Shown: positions 30,300-41,453 of the stretch, piece after piece
How positions within the stretch are numbered: position 1 is the stretch's first letter
Layout: each line of letters opens with the position of its first letter
Assembly (NCBI GenBank): GCA_017165825.1
Contig: CM029386.1
Coordinates: 4,035,729 to 4,099,728, forward strand
Length of the DNA stretch: 64,000 bases
Reading direction: 5' to 3'
From: Hepsetus odoe
Taxonomy: Eukaryota > Chordata > Actinopteri > Characiformes > Hepsetidae
Notes under the pieces: model-generated
Told to the model about the DNA's origin: nothing
Databases searched by the model: none
What the model saw: only the letters and a program-made list of their open reading frames with translations
Program-made: the position numbers and the translations under genes

Positions 30300-31690
30300 A
30301 TTTCTCTTCTTATTCTTTGGCTGTTATCATTTAGGGATTGCCACAGCTCATCCGTCTCCATTTCTTCCAGTCTTCTGCATCTTCCTCCTTCAAACCCATG
30401 ACCTTCATGTCCTCTCTCACATCATCCATAAACATCCTCTTTGGTCTTCCTCTTTTCCTCTTTCCCGGCAGCTCCATCTTCAACATGCTCCTCCCAATAT
30501 AATCTTCGTCTCGCCTCTGACATGTACAAACCAACATAACCTTGCTTTTCTAACTTTGTCTCCAAAACATCTAACCTGAGCTGTCCCTCTAATATACTAA
30601 TTTCTAATCCTGTCCATCCTCATCACAACCAACAAAAATCTCAGCATCTTTACCTCTGACACCTCCAGCTCCTCCTGTCTTTTTGCTATTGCCACAGTTT
30701 CCAATCCATACAATATAGCTGGTCTCATTTACTCTCGTTGGTACCTGTCTGTCAAAAATCACTCCAGCCACTCTTCTCCACCCATTCCAACCTGCCTGCA
30801 CTTTCTTCTTCACCTCTCTTCCACACTCAACATTAATCTTAGCTGTTGATCCCAAGTATTTAAACTCCTCCACCTTTGTTAACTCTACTCTCTGCATCCT
30901 AACCACTCCACTTTCCTCCCTTTCATTCACACTCATGAATTCTGTCTTTGACCTACTCACTTTCATTCCTCTCCTCTCTAGAGCAGATTTCCATCTTTCT
31001 TTTCCATCTCTCATCAAGCCGCTCCCTACTCTTGCTACAGATCACAATATCATCAGCAAACATCATCGTCCACTGAGACTCCTGTCTAACGTCCGTCCGT
31101 CAACTTGTCCATTACTATTACTACTACAAGAATGGGCTCAGCGCTGATCCTTGGTGTAATACAACCTCTACCTTGAAAGCATTCGTCACTCCGACTTCAG
31201 ATCTCACCACTGTCAAACTGCTCTTATACATATCCTGAAACCCCCTCACATACTTCTCTGTAACACCTGACTTCCTCATACAAAACCATAACTCCTCTCT
31301 AGGCACCCTGTCAGATGCTTTTTCCACGTCCACAAAGGCAAAATGCACCTCCTTCTGACTTTCTCTGTACTTCTCCATCAACACCCTAAGAGCAAACATT
31401 GCATCTGTAGTGCTCTTTCTCGGCATAAAACAATACTGCTCTTAACTAATCCGCACCTCTTTTCTTAACCTCAATTCCACTACGCTTTCCCATAACTTCA
31501 TGCAGTGGCTGAACAACTTTATCCCTCTATAGTTACTACAGCTCTATGCATTGCCCTCATTCTGGAAAACCGGTAACAGAACACCTTTCCGTTTTTCATC
31601 CTCTTCATTGCTGCTTTCACTTCCATCTTGCTTATTTGTTGCACTTCCTGGTTCACTATCCTCACATCATCCAATCTTCTCTCTCTCTCT
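30300..31690 (-). mobile_element. RTE LINE fragment, inverted-duplicate arm 1
   Basis: Minus-strand RTE with reverse transcriptase pieces (MPRKSTTDAMFALRVLMEKY, HQGSALSPFL at 31426-31124; MKVSRSKTEFMSVNEREESG at 31017-30604; RGRPKRMFMDDVREDMKVMG at 30537-30331). Stops, frameshifts and internal losses make it dead. The sequence at both sides of its 3' end matches the plus-strand RTE at 59389-60700, so both derive from one insertion. Confidence 0.88.
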
Positions 31691-31865
31691 CATTTTATCT
31701 CTCATTGAGCATTTTGTTTTCTACCCGTTTTGATCATTTTGTTTTCCACCTGTTTTGAGCATTTTGTTTTCCACCTGTTTTGAGGGCTTTGTTTTCTACC
31801 CGTTTTTTGAGCATTTTGTTTTCCTCCTGTTTTGAGAGATTTATTTTCTTCCCATTTTTGGGTTG
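31691..31865. repeat. 27-28 bp minisatellite (about six units)
   Basis: Units of the form GAGCATTTTGTTTTCCACCTGTTTT, with small changes and one longer T-run. It abuts the gypsy element on its right. Confidence 0.85.
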
Positions 31866-32372
31866 ATTATGGTGGGTACTGGCAGCTTCAGGTACTGCAT
31901 TTGGGTCCTAACCCAGTGTGGCTCCCTGCATTCAGAGTGGGTCACACCGTTACAGAACAACTTGCTGGAACAAGTGGCCGGCAACTTTATAGATGCAGGG
32001 CTTCCCGTGGCAGCTATCGATGGGTGGGCCTTAGTTTCAGGGGTCATCCTCCCTGTAACTCTGTGCATTGGTCTGCATTGTGAACAATTACCTCTGCTTC
32101 TTGTTCAAGCCCCTGACCTACCCCTTATTTTGGGGTTTCCCTGGCTGCAGCGACACAATCTGCATTTGGATTGGTTAACCCGCTCTGTAGTTGCCTGGGG
32201 CCCCCATTGTACTCGTTCTTGTCTTATCACTGGGCAAACCCCAAGGACTCCACTCACTTCTGAGGTGATTGCAGGTCTGAACACAGTTCCCCCAGAATAC
32301 TGGGACCTCCAAGAAGTCTTTAGTAAACAGAAATCCCAACTCCTTCCTTCTCACAGGCCCTTCTCCTCTTAG
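31863..32372 (+). pseudogene. Gypsy protease region
   Basis: A 169-codon frame with a retropepsin-like fold order. FIDAGLPVAAIDG stands where an active-site strand begins, then LPLILGFPWLQRHNLHLDW, the conserved ILGxPWLxxHNPxxDW ending of gypsy proteases. The catalytic DSGA is altered to DAGL. It lies upstream of reverse transcriptase as expected. Confidence 0.75.
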
Positions 32373-32406
32373 GGGCCGCCTGTTTTCCCTCTCTGGTTCC
32401 GAGAAG

Positions 32407-32705
32407 GTGGCCATGGAGGATTACATTCAAGAGGCTCTGGCTCTGGGTTTCATTAGGCCTTCTACATCCCCCGCAGGGGTGGGGTTCTTTTTTGTGGGTA
32501 AAAAGGATGGTGGTCTCCGTCCATGTATTGATTACCGGGGCCTCAATAAGATAAGGACAGGTACCCCTTGCCTCTCATGTCAACAGCCTTTGAGACGCTG
32601 CAATAGGCATCCATTTTTATGAAACTGGACCTGCGCATCACCCACAACCTCATCCGGGTCAGGGAAGGGGATGAGTGGAAGACTGCCTTCATCATGCCAT
32701 CAGGG
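32407..32705 (+). pseudogene. Gypsy reverse transcriptase N-terminal part
   Basis: Reads YIQEALALGFIRPSTSPAGV, FVGKKDGGLRPCIDYRGLNK, then in another frame the LRITHNLIRVREGDEWKTAF and SGHYEYLVMPF blocks. The sequence jumps to RNase H right after VMPF, deleting fingers/palm including YxDD. Confidence 0.85.
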
Positions 32706-32719
32706 CATTATGAGTACCT

Positions 32720-33246
32720 TGTTATGCCTTTCTCCTGCCGAGCGTAATTATGACATGGGGGATCAGGAGCTGCTAGCAGTTAAGCTTGCCTTTGAGGAAT
32801 GGAGACATTGGCTTGAGGGGGCTCAACATCAGGTACTGGTCTGGACCGACCATAAGAATCTGGCCTATATTGAGCAAGCCAAACACCTCAACCCCCGTCA
32901 GGCTAGATGGTCGCTGTTCTTTGCCCAATTCGACTTCCTGCTGTCGTATCACCTGGGGTCTAAGAACCTCAAGCCTGATGCTCTCTCTCGCCAGTGGGAC
33001 TCTCCAGTCTCCAAGGGCCCCCCTGAACCCATTATTCCCCGGCAGAGAATTGTGGCCCCTATACGCTGGGGGATTGAAACGAAAGTGAGTAATGCCCTGG
33101 CCTCAGAGCCTGATCTTGGGGTTGGACCTCCAGGCAAGCAATATGTCCCGTCTGTTGTAAGGGCCAAAGTAATGGACTGGGGACATGCTTCAATTTTTAC
33201 TGCCCACCCAGGGGTAACTTGCACCCTAGAATTCCTCAGAAGGTGA
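32720..33246 (+). pseudogene. Gypsy RNase H and integrase head
   Basis: RNase H blocks SPAERNYDMGDQELLAVKLA, VLVWTDHKNLAYIEQAKHL, ARWSLFFAQFDFLLSYHLGS and KPDALSRQW are in frame. The zinc-finger start of integrase (HPGVTCTLEFLRR) follows near 33210. Stops after. Confidence 0.85.
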
Positions 33247-33329
33247 TTCTGATGGCCAGGAATGGACCAAGAGGTTCGAGCTTATGTGGCAACCTGTAGG
33301 ATGCCAGTAATAAGGATCCCAGAGCCAGA

Positions 33330-33843
33330 CCTGCAGGTCTCTTGCATCCACTGCCAATTCCCAAACGTCCATGGTCACATGTCTCTCTGGATTTTACAGG
33401 CCTAACCCCTTCTCGCGGTAATACTGTAATCCTAGTGGTTGTGGATGCTTTTCAAAAACAGGCAGGTTCATAGTGCTGTTCCACCACATGGCTTACCAGT
33501 GGACATTGTTTCGGACCGGGGTCCTCAGTTCATTAGCCTTTTTTGGAAGGCCTTTTGTAATTCCTTAGGGGCCACTGCCAGTCTCTCTTCCAGCTACCAC
33601 CCCCAGTCTAATGGCCAGACCAAGAGGGTTAACCAGCACTTGGAGCAAACCCTCCGTTGCCTAGCTTCAGAACAGCCCTCCTCTTGGGCTGACCAGCTCA
33701 TATGGGCTGAATATGTGCATAACACCCTCTGGCACTCGTCTTTGGGTATGTCCCACTTTGAGTGTCAATTTAGTTTTGCACCACCTATGTTCCCTCAACA
33801 GGAAGAGGAAGGGGTGGTTCCCTCTGCAGCTCTTTTGGTGTGA
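33330..33843 (+). pseudogene. Gypsy integrase core
   Basis: Contains VDIVSDRGPQFISLFWKAFC and SSYHPQSNGQTKRVNQHLEQ, the second and third acidic-residue regions of the DDE integrase core, then WADQLIWAEYVHNTLWHSS. The first Asp region is upstream in another frame (WSHVSLDFTGL near 33370). Confidence 0.85.
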
Positions 33844-33962
33844 CATTGCCGCCGCTCCTGGCTGAAAGGACATAGAGCCCTTTAGCGTGCTTCTGCGGTC
33901 CAAAAGCGGACGGATGACAGCAAGTGACGCCTTGGGCCATCTTTTAGACCAGGGCAAATGGT

Positions 33963-34349
33963 GTGGTTTCTACCAAAGACCTGCCTCTCCACATTGAGAC
34001 TCTGAAGCTGGCCCCACGTTATGTGGGTCCTTTCAAGGTGCTCCGCAGAATCAACCCAGTTTCGTACCAGATGCTCCTGCCTAGGTCTATGCGCATCAAC
34101 CCGACTTTCAATGTTTCCCACCTCAAGCCTGTGCTTTGTGGCACGCAGACCCTGGCCCCAGCGCCCCATCTTATAGATGGTGCCCCGGCTTACACGGCCC
34201 GTCGGTTGTTGAGGGAATGCCGGGTTTGGGGCCGCTCCCAGTTTCTGTTAGACTGGGAGGTTTATGGCCCTGAGAAGCCCTCGGGGGGTCCCTGGACTGG
34301 GAGGTTTATGGCCCTCATGGGTCCCTGCTTGTCACATTCTGGACCCTGA
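33963..34349 (+). pseudogene. Gypsy integrase C-terminus and chromodomain
   Basis: KLAPRYVGPFKVLRRINPVS and FNVSHLKPV are the GPF/Y module. AYTARRLLRECRVWGRSQF and LLDWEVYGPE form a chromodomain, which directs chromoviruses to chromatin. The end is followed by a short local duplication (GACTGGGAGGTTTATGGCCC twice). Confidence 0.85.
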
Positions 34350-34425
34350 GCTCATCATGTCCTTTCAGCGGGACCAGGCTGCTGGTTTTGGAACGTCCAG
34401 TGCCGTTCCTTGGGGGGGGGGGTCC

Positions 34426-34625
34426 TGTAAGAGCCCTACCCCGATGGGGCACTAGGGGGAGCCAGATCGCTGCTGGGAGGTCAGCGAGTCAGGCACGTCC
34501 CCGAAGGGGGCACTAGGGGGAGCCAAACCACTTTTTGGAGACCAGCGAGTCAGGCGCAGTAATCAACATTGATGAAGTTCTTCTGTGCTCTGGCTTATAT
34601 AAAGGGAGGGAAAACAGTGCAGATT
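34426..34625 (+). repeat. Gypsy 3' LTR fragment
   Basis: Begins TGTAAGAGCCC after a G-run (purine tract at 34410-34422). It contains two diverged copies of GGGGCACTAGGGGGAGCCA separated by GGTCAGCGAGTCAGGC. The 3' part is truncated. Confidence 0.7.
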
Positions 34626-34659
34626 TGCTGGGTCGTTTTTCAACACAGATGGTAATTTG

Positions 34660-34795
34660 GTAATAGAATAGAATAGAATAGGGTTTTTGTCATTGTACAA
34701 TGTACAACGAAATGGGGGGATGGTTCCCCTACTTCAATGCATTATTTAATAGATAAAAAAAATAAATAAATAAAAACAGACACTTGTATAAATAT
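34660..34795 (-). repeat. LINE 3'-tail scrap with (AATAG)n
   Basis: (AATAG)n followed by GGGTTTTTGTCATTGTACAA and ACGAAATGGGGGG, a typical reversed LINE tail, then an A/T-rich run. Confidence 0.6.
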
Positions 34796-35235
34796 CAAGT
34801 CAAGTCAAGTCAAGTAGGATTTTATTGTCATTTCAGCCATATACCTAGTGGTAGGATACTTATACGTATATCTAGTGGTAGGATACTTGCCTACGGACCT
34901 CTGGATCAAGGGGTCCCCGGTTCGAATCTCTAGCACTACCACCACTGGGTGCCTGAGCAAGACCCTTAATCCTGAGTTGCTCCAGGGGGACTGTCCCTGT
35001 AATTAGGACATGTAAGTTGCTCTGGATAAGAGCGTCTGCTAAATGCTGTAAATGTAAATGTAAATATATACAGTACACAGTGAAATGAAATAATGTTCCT
35101 CCAGGACCCTGGTGTTACACTCAAGACAAGACACAAGACACAAGACAACATAAGACACGAGACACAACATAATACACAAAACGGGGCAACAAGTGCAGAC
35201 AAGACAGACAACAGATGGCACGGCAGACAGTACAT
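34796..35235 (-). mobile_element. LINE 3' end with (CTTGA)n tail
   Basis: In reverse it ends ATGACAATAAAATCCTACTTG then (ACTTG)n, and contains CACCAGGGTCCTGGAGGAAC, matching 57655-57750. Split by the SINE at 34845-35065. Confidence 0.75.
34845..35065 (+). repeat. tRNA-derived SINE with L2-like tail
   Basis: The head has a GTGGTAGGATACTTGCCTA A-box-like part and a GGTTCGAATCTC B box. The tail is GCTCTGGATAAGAGCGTCTG then (TGTAAA)n, shared with the LINE at 17390-20743. A 6-bp duplication ATATAC (34839-34844, 35066-35071) flanks it. Confidence 0.85.
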
Positions 35236-35283
35236 TCACCCGTAGAGATGAATCTCAGTGTTTCTCAGGTAGATCTCAGTGTT

Positions 35284-35643
35284 TAGTGAAAATCCCTTTA
35301 CATTTGTCCCTGTCTCAAAGTGCCTCACATTCCTGAGGTCACAGAGTTTGTTGACCTAGAAGCATTGAATATTATTGGTGGAAGCATTGACAGCATTGAA
35401 TATTATTGGTGGAAAACTATTAATGGGATGGATTTATGCAAATGTTAAAGGGGTTTGAAATGTATTTAAAGTCCAACGTTGGGATGAGCATTTGGAGCTG
35501 CTCCCACGGGACCACGCCTGCTGAAACTCTTCAGTAAATTGGTTGTGCTGCATCTCTCTGACTTTGCTTGATTTTTGACTTTGTTTGGTTTCTGACTTAG
35601 AAAAAGTTTCAGACTTAGGCTCACACCTCAATTTTCCACGACA
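35284..35643 (+). repeat. Palindromic element, left LTR
   Basis: Starts TAGTGAAAATCCC and ends TTTTCCACGACA. An internal deletion of about 200 bp relative to 38248-38806, plus a small tandem duplication of AGCATTGAATATTATTGGTG, lies at 35360-35415. Confidence 0.75.
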
Positions 35644-35648
35644 TAATT

Positions 35649-35667
35649 TGGCGTTGTCGGCAGGATT
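35649..35667 (+). promoter_or_regulatory. Primer-binding site like tRNA-Ser
   Basis: TGGCGTTGTCGGCAGGATT matches, with one mismatch, the complement of a vertebrate tRNA-Ser 3' end (from memory). The right arm's version is more diverged. Confidence 0.65.
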
Positions 35668-36455
35668 GAAAAGAGGCCACACGGGCTCCTGGTTCGGTGC
35701 TGCTCCTCGGGCCCACTGCTGATCTGGCACAGAACATTAAAGGTAAGCATTATTTCAGATTTTGCTGCCTTTTAGTTTAGGTTCTGTGTTACAGACCAGC
35801 AGAGGGGGACTTGGGCCACTAGGAGACCTGTGCACCTCTTCAATAAAGAACTGTACTTGATGTTTGTGCTTAGTAAAAAAAAAGAATGATAAATGAGTAT
35901 TCATAGAAATTGGAACTGTGGAGTGAGAGGGTGAAATCCACTCTAAAATTGACTTTTTGCTGAAGTCAAAGAGGTGGAGCTGTGGCCCAACTGTAAAATA
36001 GTGGAATCTTAGTGTGCACGCCAGTGTTGGCTTGACCCTGTTAGGGCAGTCAGCTCTTAAAGCCTGTAATATATTACGGGTCACGTGAAGCGCTTTTAAA
36101 AGCCTGAGAGATCTTGGACAGGTATTGTGCGGCCCATGGCTGGTAGCTCTTGGTGAATATGCAGACTCTGAGTAGTGAGTTGACGAATCTGGCTTTCTTC
36201 TGAAATTCCTGAGGGAGCGTTGACGGTGGGACCGATAGGCCGCTAGGATATATGGCAGTCGCTTCGAGAACAAGGAGTTGAAAGATCGTATTGACCTTTG
36301 CTGTTTGTTTGTGGATGAAGCAGGACGGTATTCCTACGCGAAGTTGATGTGTGTCTCTGTCTGAAGATAAACCTGTGGCAGTCGCATTGTGAGGTCAGCG
36401 GTACGTGTTCCTCACAGTAGGCCGGACGACAAGGTTTACGTCCAAACTTGTGGCT

Positions 36456-37436
36456 TTGCTTGTCGTTTACTGGATTTGTCCTTTGGTTTGTGGTTCAGGA
36501 TGAGATTTTCCAGGGCCTCATAAAGTGTTACATCATATGTGCCTTCTGATGGCCATTTAGTGTTTAAACCCTTGGTACGCTTAGCCCACTTTTGATTTAT
36601 CTTCAGAACTTTATCCTTTATCAAGGGGTTCCTTTCACACATCTTCTCTACTGGTGTTTTCACCTTACCCTGTCCCTCAAGGGTCTTCACTTTAGTTGTC
36701 TTATTCATCCTTATTCTTTGATTCTCTTTGACTCACTTATTATTATGATTAATAACGTTATTATTATTACTACAACTAATATTACTATTATAGTATATTT
36801 TAATTATTTATTTTTTAAACACTTATCCTAATTATTTAATCATTTACCAGTGATGTTTTTTCTTTACAATTGAGTCTTCTAAGATCAGCACCTCAGTACA
36901 ACACTTTCTGGACGCTCAGCCAATCTTTATCAGATCTTTATTCTGTCTTTATTCAATCTTTATTCTGGGTGTTGGGCCAATTCCTTGTTCACTGCTTCAT
37001 AAACTACCATAGACCCTTCTAATGTGTTTATGACAATGTTCCTCTCACTTTCTTCTTGCTCTAATTCTGCTCATTTGTTATATAAAAAATATACAAAAAT
37101 CACTGCACACTCTTTTAAGGCCTTCATTCAAAATTCACACATCACCCATATGCGCGCACACACACAGATACACTTCTTCACACACTCCTTCACACACACC
37201 CCTTAACGCCTCTCTCACTGACAACCACACACACTCACCAGAACTGCAGTTACACACACACACACACAATAGCTTCTTCTCAAAGTGATTACTCTCTCTC
37301 ACACTACTTCATTCATACTTCATACTTGGCAGCTGCAACACACGTGTACACACAAATCTTACTTCTTTCAGTTCTCTATGAACAATCTTCTACAGACAAC
37401 AATTAAGCACTCCATATTCAATAAAAACTGTACAAC
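36456..37436. other. Spacer of the palindromic element
   Basis: A/T-rich, with an (ACAC)n-rich part at 37150-37270. 36850-37170 is the reverse complement of 55830-56100, so it belongs to the same retroelement family. No gene recognised. Confidence 0.6.
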
Positions 37437-38247
37437 GCAAACCACAAGTTTGGACGTAAACCTTGCCGGTCGGCCTAATTGTGAGGAACATGTACCGCTG
37501 ACCTCACAATGCGACTGCCACAGGTTTATCTTCAGACAGAGACACACATCAACTTCGCAAAGGAATACCGTCCTGCTTCATCCTCAAACAAACAGCAAAG
37601 GTCAATACGATCTTTCAACTCCTTGTTCTCGAAACGACTGCCATATATCCTAGCGGCATACCAGACCCACCGTCACGCCCTCATGGGAATTTCAGAAGAA
37701 AGTCAGATTCGTCAACCCACTTTAGGGTCTGCATATTCACCAGACGCTACCGGCCATGGGTCGAACATTACCTGTCCGAGATCTCTCAGGCTTTTACAAG
37801 CGCTTCACGTGACCCGTAATATATTACAGGCTTTAAGAGCTGACTGCCCTAACAGGGTCAAGTCAAAACTGGCATGTACACTCAGATTCCACTATTTTAC
37901 AGTTGGACCACAGCTCCACCTCTTTGACTTCAGCAAAAAGTTAATTTTTAGAGTGGATTTCACCCTCTCACTCCACAGTTCCAATTTCTATGAATACTCA
38001 TTTATCATTCTTTTGTGATAAACACAAACATTAAGTACAGTTTTTTATTGGAGAGGTGCACAGGTCTCCCAGTGGCCCAAGCCCCCCTCTGCTGGTCTGT
38101 AACACAGAACCTAAACTAAAAGGCAGCAAAATCTGAAATAATGCTTACCTTTAATGTTCTGTGCCAGATCAGCAGTGGGCCCGAGGAGCAGCGCCGAACC
38201 AGGAGCCTGTGTGGCCTCTTTTCAATACTGTTCGTGACGCCAAATTA

Positions 38248-38806
38248 TGTCGTGGAAAATTGAGGTGTGAGCCTAAGTCTGAAACTTTTTCTAAGTCAGA
38301 AACCAAACAAAGTCAAAAATCAAGCTCAGTCAGAGAGATGCAGCACAACCAATTTACTGAAGAGTTTCAGCAGGCATGGTCCCGTGGGAGCAGCTCCAAA
38401 TGCTCATCCCAACGTTGGACTTTAAATTTCAAACCCCTTTAAAATTTGTATAAATCCATCCATCCCATTAATAGTTTTCCACCAATAATATTCAATGCTG
38501 TCATGATTGAAACCTGTTTCCTCACCTTTGCCCCTTTCCCACCATTAGCCTTCTCACTGTCCACCTTCCTGCCTTGTCTACCACCTATATTTCAAGGCAT
38601 CCACCCATCCAGGCCCCCACTTAAAAGTGTTTATTCACAGATGTGTCCCCTATTTTATGAGTGCAGCTGCCTAAGCAGAGCTGTAACTCTTTCCTGCTGG
38701 ATGTTTCCTGGGGGGCTTCTGGGGTCAGATTCTAGGTCAACAAACTCTGTGACCTCAGGAATGTGAGGCACTGTGAGACAGGGACAAAAGTAAAGGGATT
38801 TTCACT
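38248..38806 (-). repeat. Palindromic element, right LTR
   Basis: Plus strand TGTCGTGGAAAATTGAGG to AAAGGGATTTTCACTA, the inverted and longer partner of the left LTR. The same family is found at 24958-25603 and 55391-55830. Confidence 0.75.
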
Positions 38807-38808
38807 AA

Positions 38809-39911
38809 AGTGCTCGTACAGTCTCTTGTAAGGGGTGGGAGGTGTTGACCATGATGGATGTTAGTTTGGATAACATCCTCTCCTCCCCTACCTGCTCGAT
38901 GGATTTGAGCGGGCAGTCCAGGACAGAGCTGGCCCTCTTGACCAGTTTGTTTAGTTTCCCTCTGTCCCTCTCTGCGACTCTTCCACACCAGCAGACCACA
39001 GCATAAAAAACAGCCGACTCTACCACAGTGTCATAAAATGTCCTCAAGAGATTTCTGTTTACTCCAAAGGACCTCAGCCGCTTTAGCAGGTGTAGACGAC
39101 TCAGGCCCTTTTTGTACAGAGCATTTGTGTTTGTGGACCAGTCCAGTTTATTGTTGATGTGGACACCCAGGTATTTGTACTCCTCCACCATTTCAATGAA
39201 CAAACCCTGGATGTCCACCAGTGTAATGGGGGGTGACTTCCTGTGAAAGTCAATCACCAGCTCCTTCGTCTTGCTGGCATTGATACGCAGATGATTTTGA
39301 TTGCACCATCTGACGAAGTCACCGATGACCCCCCTGTGTTCCTGCTCATTCCCTTCCAACACACGACGAACAATAGCGGTGTCGTCCGAGAACTTCTGCA
39401 GGTGACAGGTGTCCGTGTTGTATTTAAAGTTCGCTGTGTACAATGTGAAGAGGAAGGGGGTGAGGACTGTTCCTTGTGAGGCTCCAGTGCTGCAGACCAC
39501 CACCTCAGACACACAGCCCCGGAGTCTCACATACTGGGGCCTATTGGTGAGGTAGTCAATAATCCACTCAGTCATGTGATGGTCCACACCCACTCCCTCC
39601 AGCTTCCCCCTCAGAACTGAAGGCCAGATTGTGTTGAAAGCACTAGAAAAGTCAAAGAACATGACTCTCACAGTGCTCTTGGCACTCTCCAGGTGAGTAA
39701 GGGCCCGATGCAGCAGGTAGATGACAGCGTCATTCACCCTAATGTTTGGCTGGTAAGCAAACTGCAGCGGGTCTAGGTCCCTCCTGACCAGTGGACGAAG
39801 GTGATGAAGGATGATCCTCTCCATAGCCTTCATCAGGTTAGAAGTCTGAAATGGTTTGGCTCCTTGGGGTGCGACGTCTTGGGCACTGGAACTAGGCATG
39901 AGGTCTTCCAC
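38809..39911 (-). pseudogene. Rex1-like LINE reverse transcriptase
   Basis: An open frame of about 368 codons: LMKAMERIILHHLRPLVRRD, DPLQFAYQPNIRVNDAVIYL, VMFFDFSSAFNTIWPSVL, STGASQGTVLTPFLFTLYTA and LQKFSDDTAIVRRVL (catalytic SDD), then INASKTKELVIDFH and EYKYLGVHINNKLDW. This is the target-primed reverse transcriptase of a Rex1/CR1-superclade LINE. A premature stop near 39911 separates it from the upstream fingers (PDGISSSLLRDCADQLCEVI, 40063-39833). The C-terminus is cut at the palindromic element. It is open but truncated at both ends. Confidence 0.85.
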
Positions 39912-40970
39912 AGAATGGGGACACGCTCCAGGCTGAGGCTGAGGTTAAACATGTAGGTGATAACCTCACAGAGTTGATCTGCACAGTCCCTCAACAGGCT
40001 GGAGCTGATGCCATCCGGACCTGTGGCTTTCCTGTGCTTCATCTTCCTCAACTGACACCGCACCTGGTCAGCTGTGATGGAGAGGCTATTGTGCGGTGTG
40101 AGAGTGGGTGCCTCCTGATGAGTGGGATAGGAGGAGGGGGCAGTAGAGTCCTCAGGGGAAAGGGGGGGGGGGGGGATAAAAGGGGATACGCAGCTGATAT
40201 CCCTGGTGGGGGTTGCAGAGAGGTGTGAAGGGGAGGTGCCGTTGGGGTTTGCAAGGAGGTGTGAAGGGGGGCACAGGCATGTATTGGGCTTTGGTGGTTG
40301 GGTGAGGGGCAGATTCCTGAGTCAACCTGTTAAAGAACAGGTTTAAACTATTAGCCCAGTCCTGATCTCCAGACTCTGGGCCTCCCTTGCTCACTGTGCT
40401 CCTTCCAGTAATGGTGTTCAATCCTCTCCACACACCTCTGACGTTGTTTTGTTTGAGCTGCTCCTCCAGCCTCTCTCTGTATCTGTCCTTCCCCCTCCAT
40501 ATCTCTCTATTCAGCTCTTTCTGAGCTGTCCTCATTGCTTCTTTATCTCCTGATCTGAAGGCTCTTGACTTCTGCTTCAGCAGAGCTCTCAGATCAGGTG
40601 TCAGCCATGGTTTATTATTGGAGTAACACCATACTCTCCTGGTTGGTACAGTATTATCCACACAGAAGGTGATGTAGTCGGTTATGCAGACTGTTAAACT
40701 GTCGATGTCCTCTCCATGTGGGGTGCAGAGCGCCCCCCAGTCTGTGGTTTCGAAGCAGTCCCTGAGTGCCATGCTTGACTCATCAGACCATCCTCTCACA
40801 TACGTTGTAGTAGGGGGTTGATTGCATACTAGAGGTATGTATGAGGGAACCAGATGGACTAGGTTATGGTCTGAGTGTCCAAGTGGAGGGAGGGGTGATG
40901 CTCTGTATGCATCCTTAGCGTTTGCATACAGTAAGTCCAATGTCCTGTTTAATAAAATATAGGATATAGG
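38809..40970 (-). mobile_element. Rex1-like LINE fragment
   Basis: A minus-strand LINE with reverse transcriptase and endonuclease-linker frames. Its 3' end is cut by the palindromic element at 38809. Its 5' side joins an RTE fragment through a short TAGGATATAGGATATAGGAT repeat at about 40955-40980. Confidence 0.85.
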
Positions 40971-40975
40971 ATATA
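40152..40975 (-). pseudogene. Rex1-like LINE endonuclease-RT linker
   Basis: Reads LDLLYANAKDAYRASPLPPL, GHSDHNLVHLVPSYIP (the SDH end of the AP endonuclease), then CFETTDWGALCTPHGEDIDS, NKPWLTPDLRALLKQKSRAF and NNVRGVWRGLNTITGRS. At its N-terminus the same frame includes RTE codons, so it is a chimera of two elements. G-runs near 40160-40172 break the downstream part. Confidence 0.8.
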
Positions 40976-41453
40976 GGATAACACCTGCCCCATTCCTCCT
41001 TCTATCCACACCATGGTAGAACAATTTAAACCCTCCTCCAATACACCTGGCCTTACTATCTTCCATTTAGTCTTCCTTCTCTACATCCTATCAGCTAGTT
41101 CTCTACATTTACCTTCCATGCTGCCAACATTCAAAGTCCCTACCCTCACTTCCACTCTCCAATTCCTTCTCTCCTCCTTCCTCTGGACATGCCTTCCTCC
41201 TCTTCTTCTTCTTCTCCTTTGGCCAACAGTAGCCCAATTTCCACCAGCATCCTGTAGGCTAACAGCCCTCGTGGCAATCGTTGTTAACTAAGGCATCAAC
41301 CGATCCGGTAGGGAAGTCTGTTTGGTTGTCCGTATATTGATTTGGCAAGAATTCTACACTGGATGCCCTTCCTGATGTAAGCTTCCCTATTTATCGGGGC
41401 TTGGAACTGACACAAAGAAATACTCTGGCTTGTGCATCCTTAGTGGCTGGGTT
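40975..41453 (-). mobile_element. RTE 5'-end fragment
   Basis: Minus strand: the 5' terminus matches the RTE at 4228 (CAGCCACTAAGGATGCACAA). It contains an (AAG)n run and endonuclease codons GGGFKLFYHGVDRRRNGAGV. It ends abruptly at the Rex1-like LINE. Confidence 0.85.

Larger units (their letters stand above)
31866..34600 (+). mobile_element. Ty3/gypsy chromovirus, internally deleted
   Basis: Plus-strand gypsy element with protease-like, reverse transcriptase, RNase H, integrase and chromodomain regions, then a purine tract and LTR start. A deletion joins the start of reverse transcriptase directly to RNase H, so the catalytic YxDD region is gone. Frame changes occur between domains. No 5' LTR or gag is visible. 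Confidence 0.88.
35282..38808. mobile_element. Palindromic LTR retroelement
   Basis: Two inverted arms, about 35282-36455 and 37437-38808, face each other around a spacer of about 980 bp. Each arm runs inward as LTR, tRNA-Ser-like primer site and leader with the same frame. 35730-35434 (minus) and 38161-38442 (plus) both encode MPDQQWARGAAPNQEPVWPL. The 36273-35755 and 37620-38018 frames both encode RSLRLLxALHVTRNILQALR. The left LTR lacks about 200 bases present in the right. AGTG is repeated at both ends (35278-35281, 38809-38812). The right junction lies in a LINE frame. Confidence 0.8.

Noticed and set aside
31691..31865. Regularly spaced repeat considered as a CRISPR array
   Set aside because: Units are contiguous without unique spacers, and the genome is eukaryotic.
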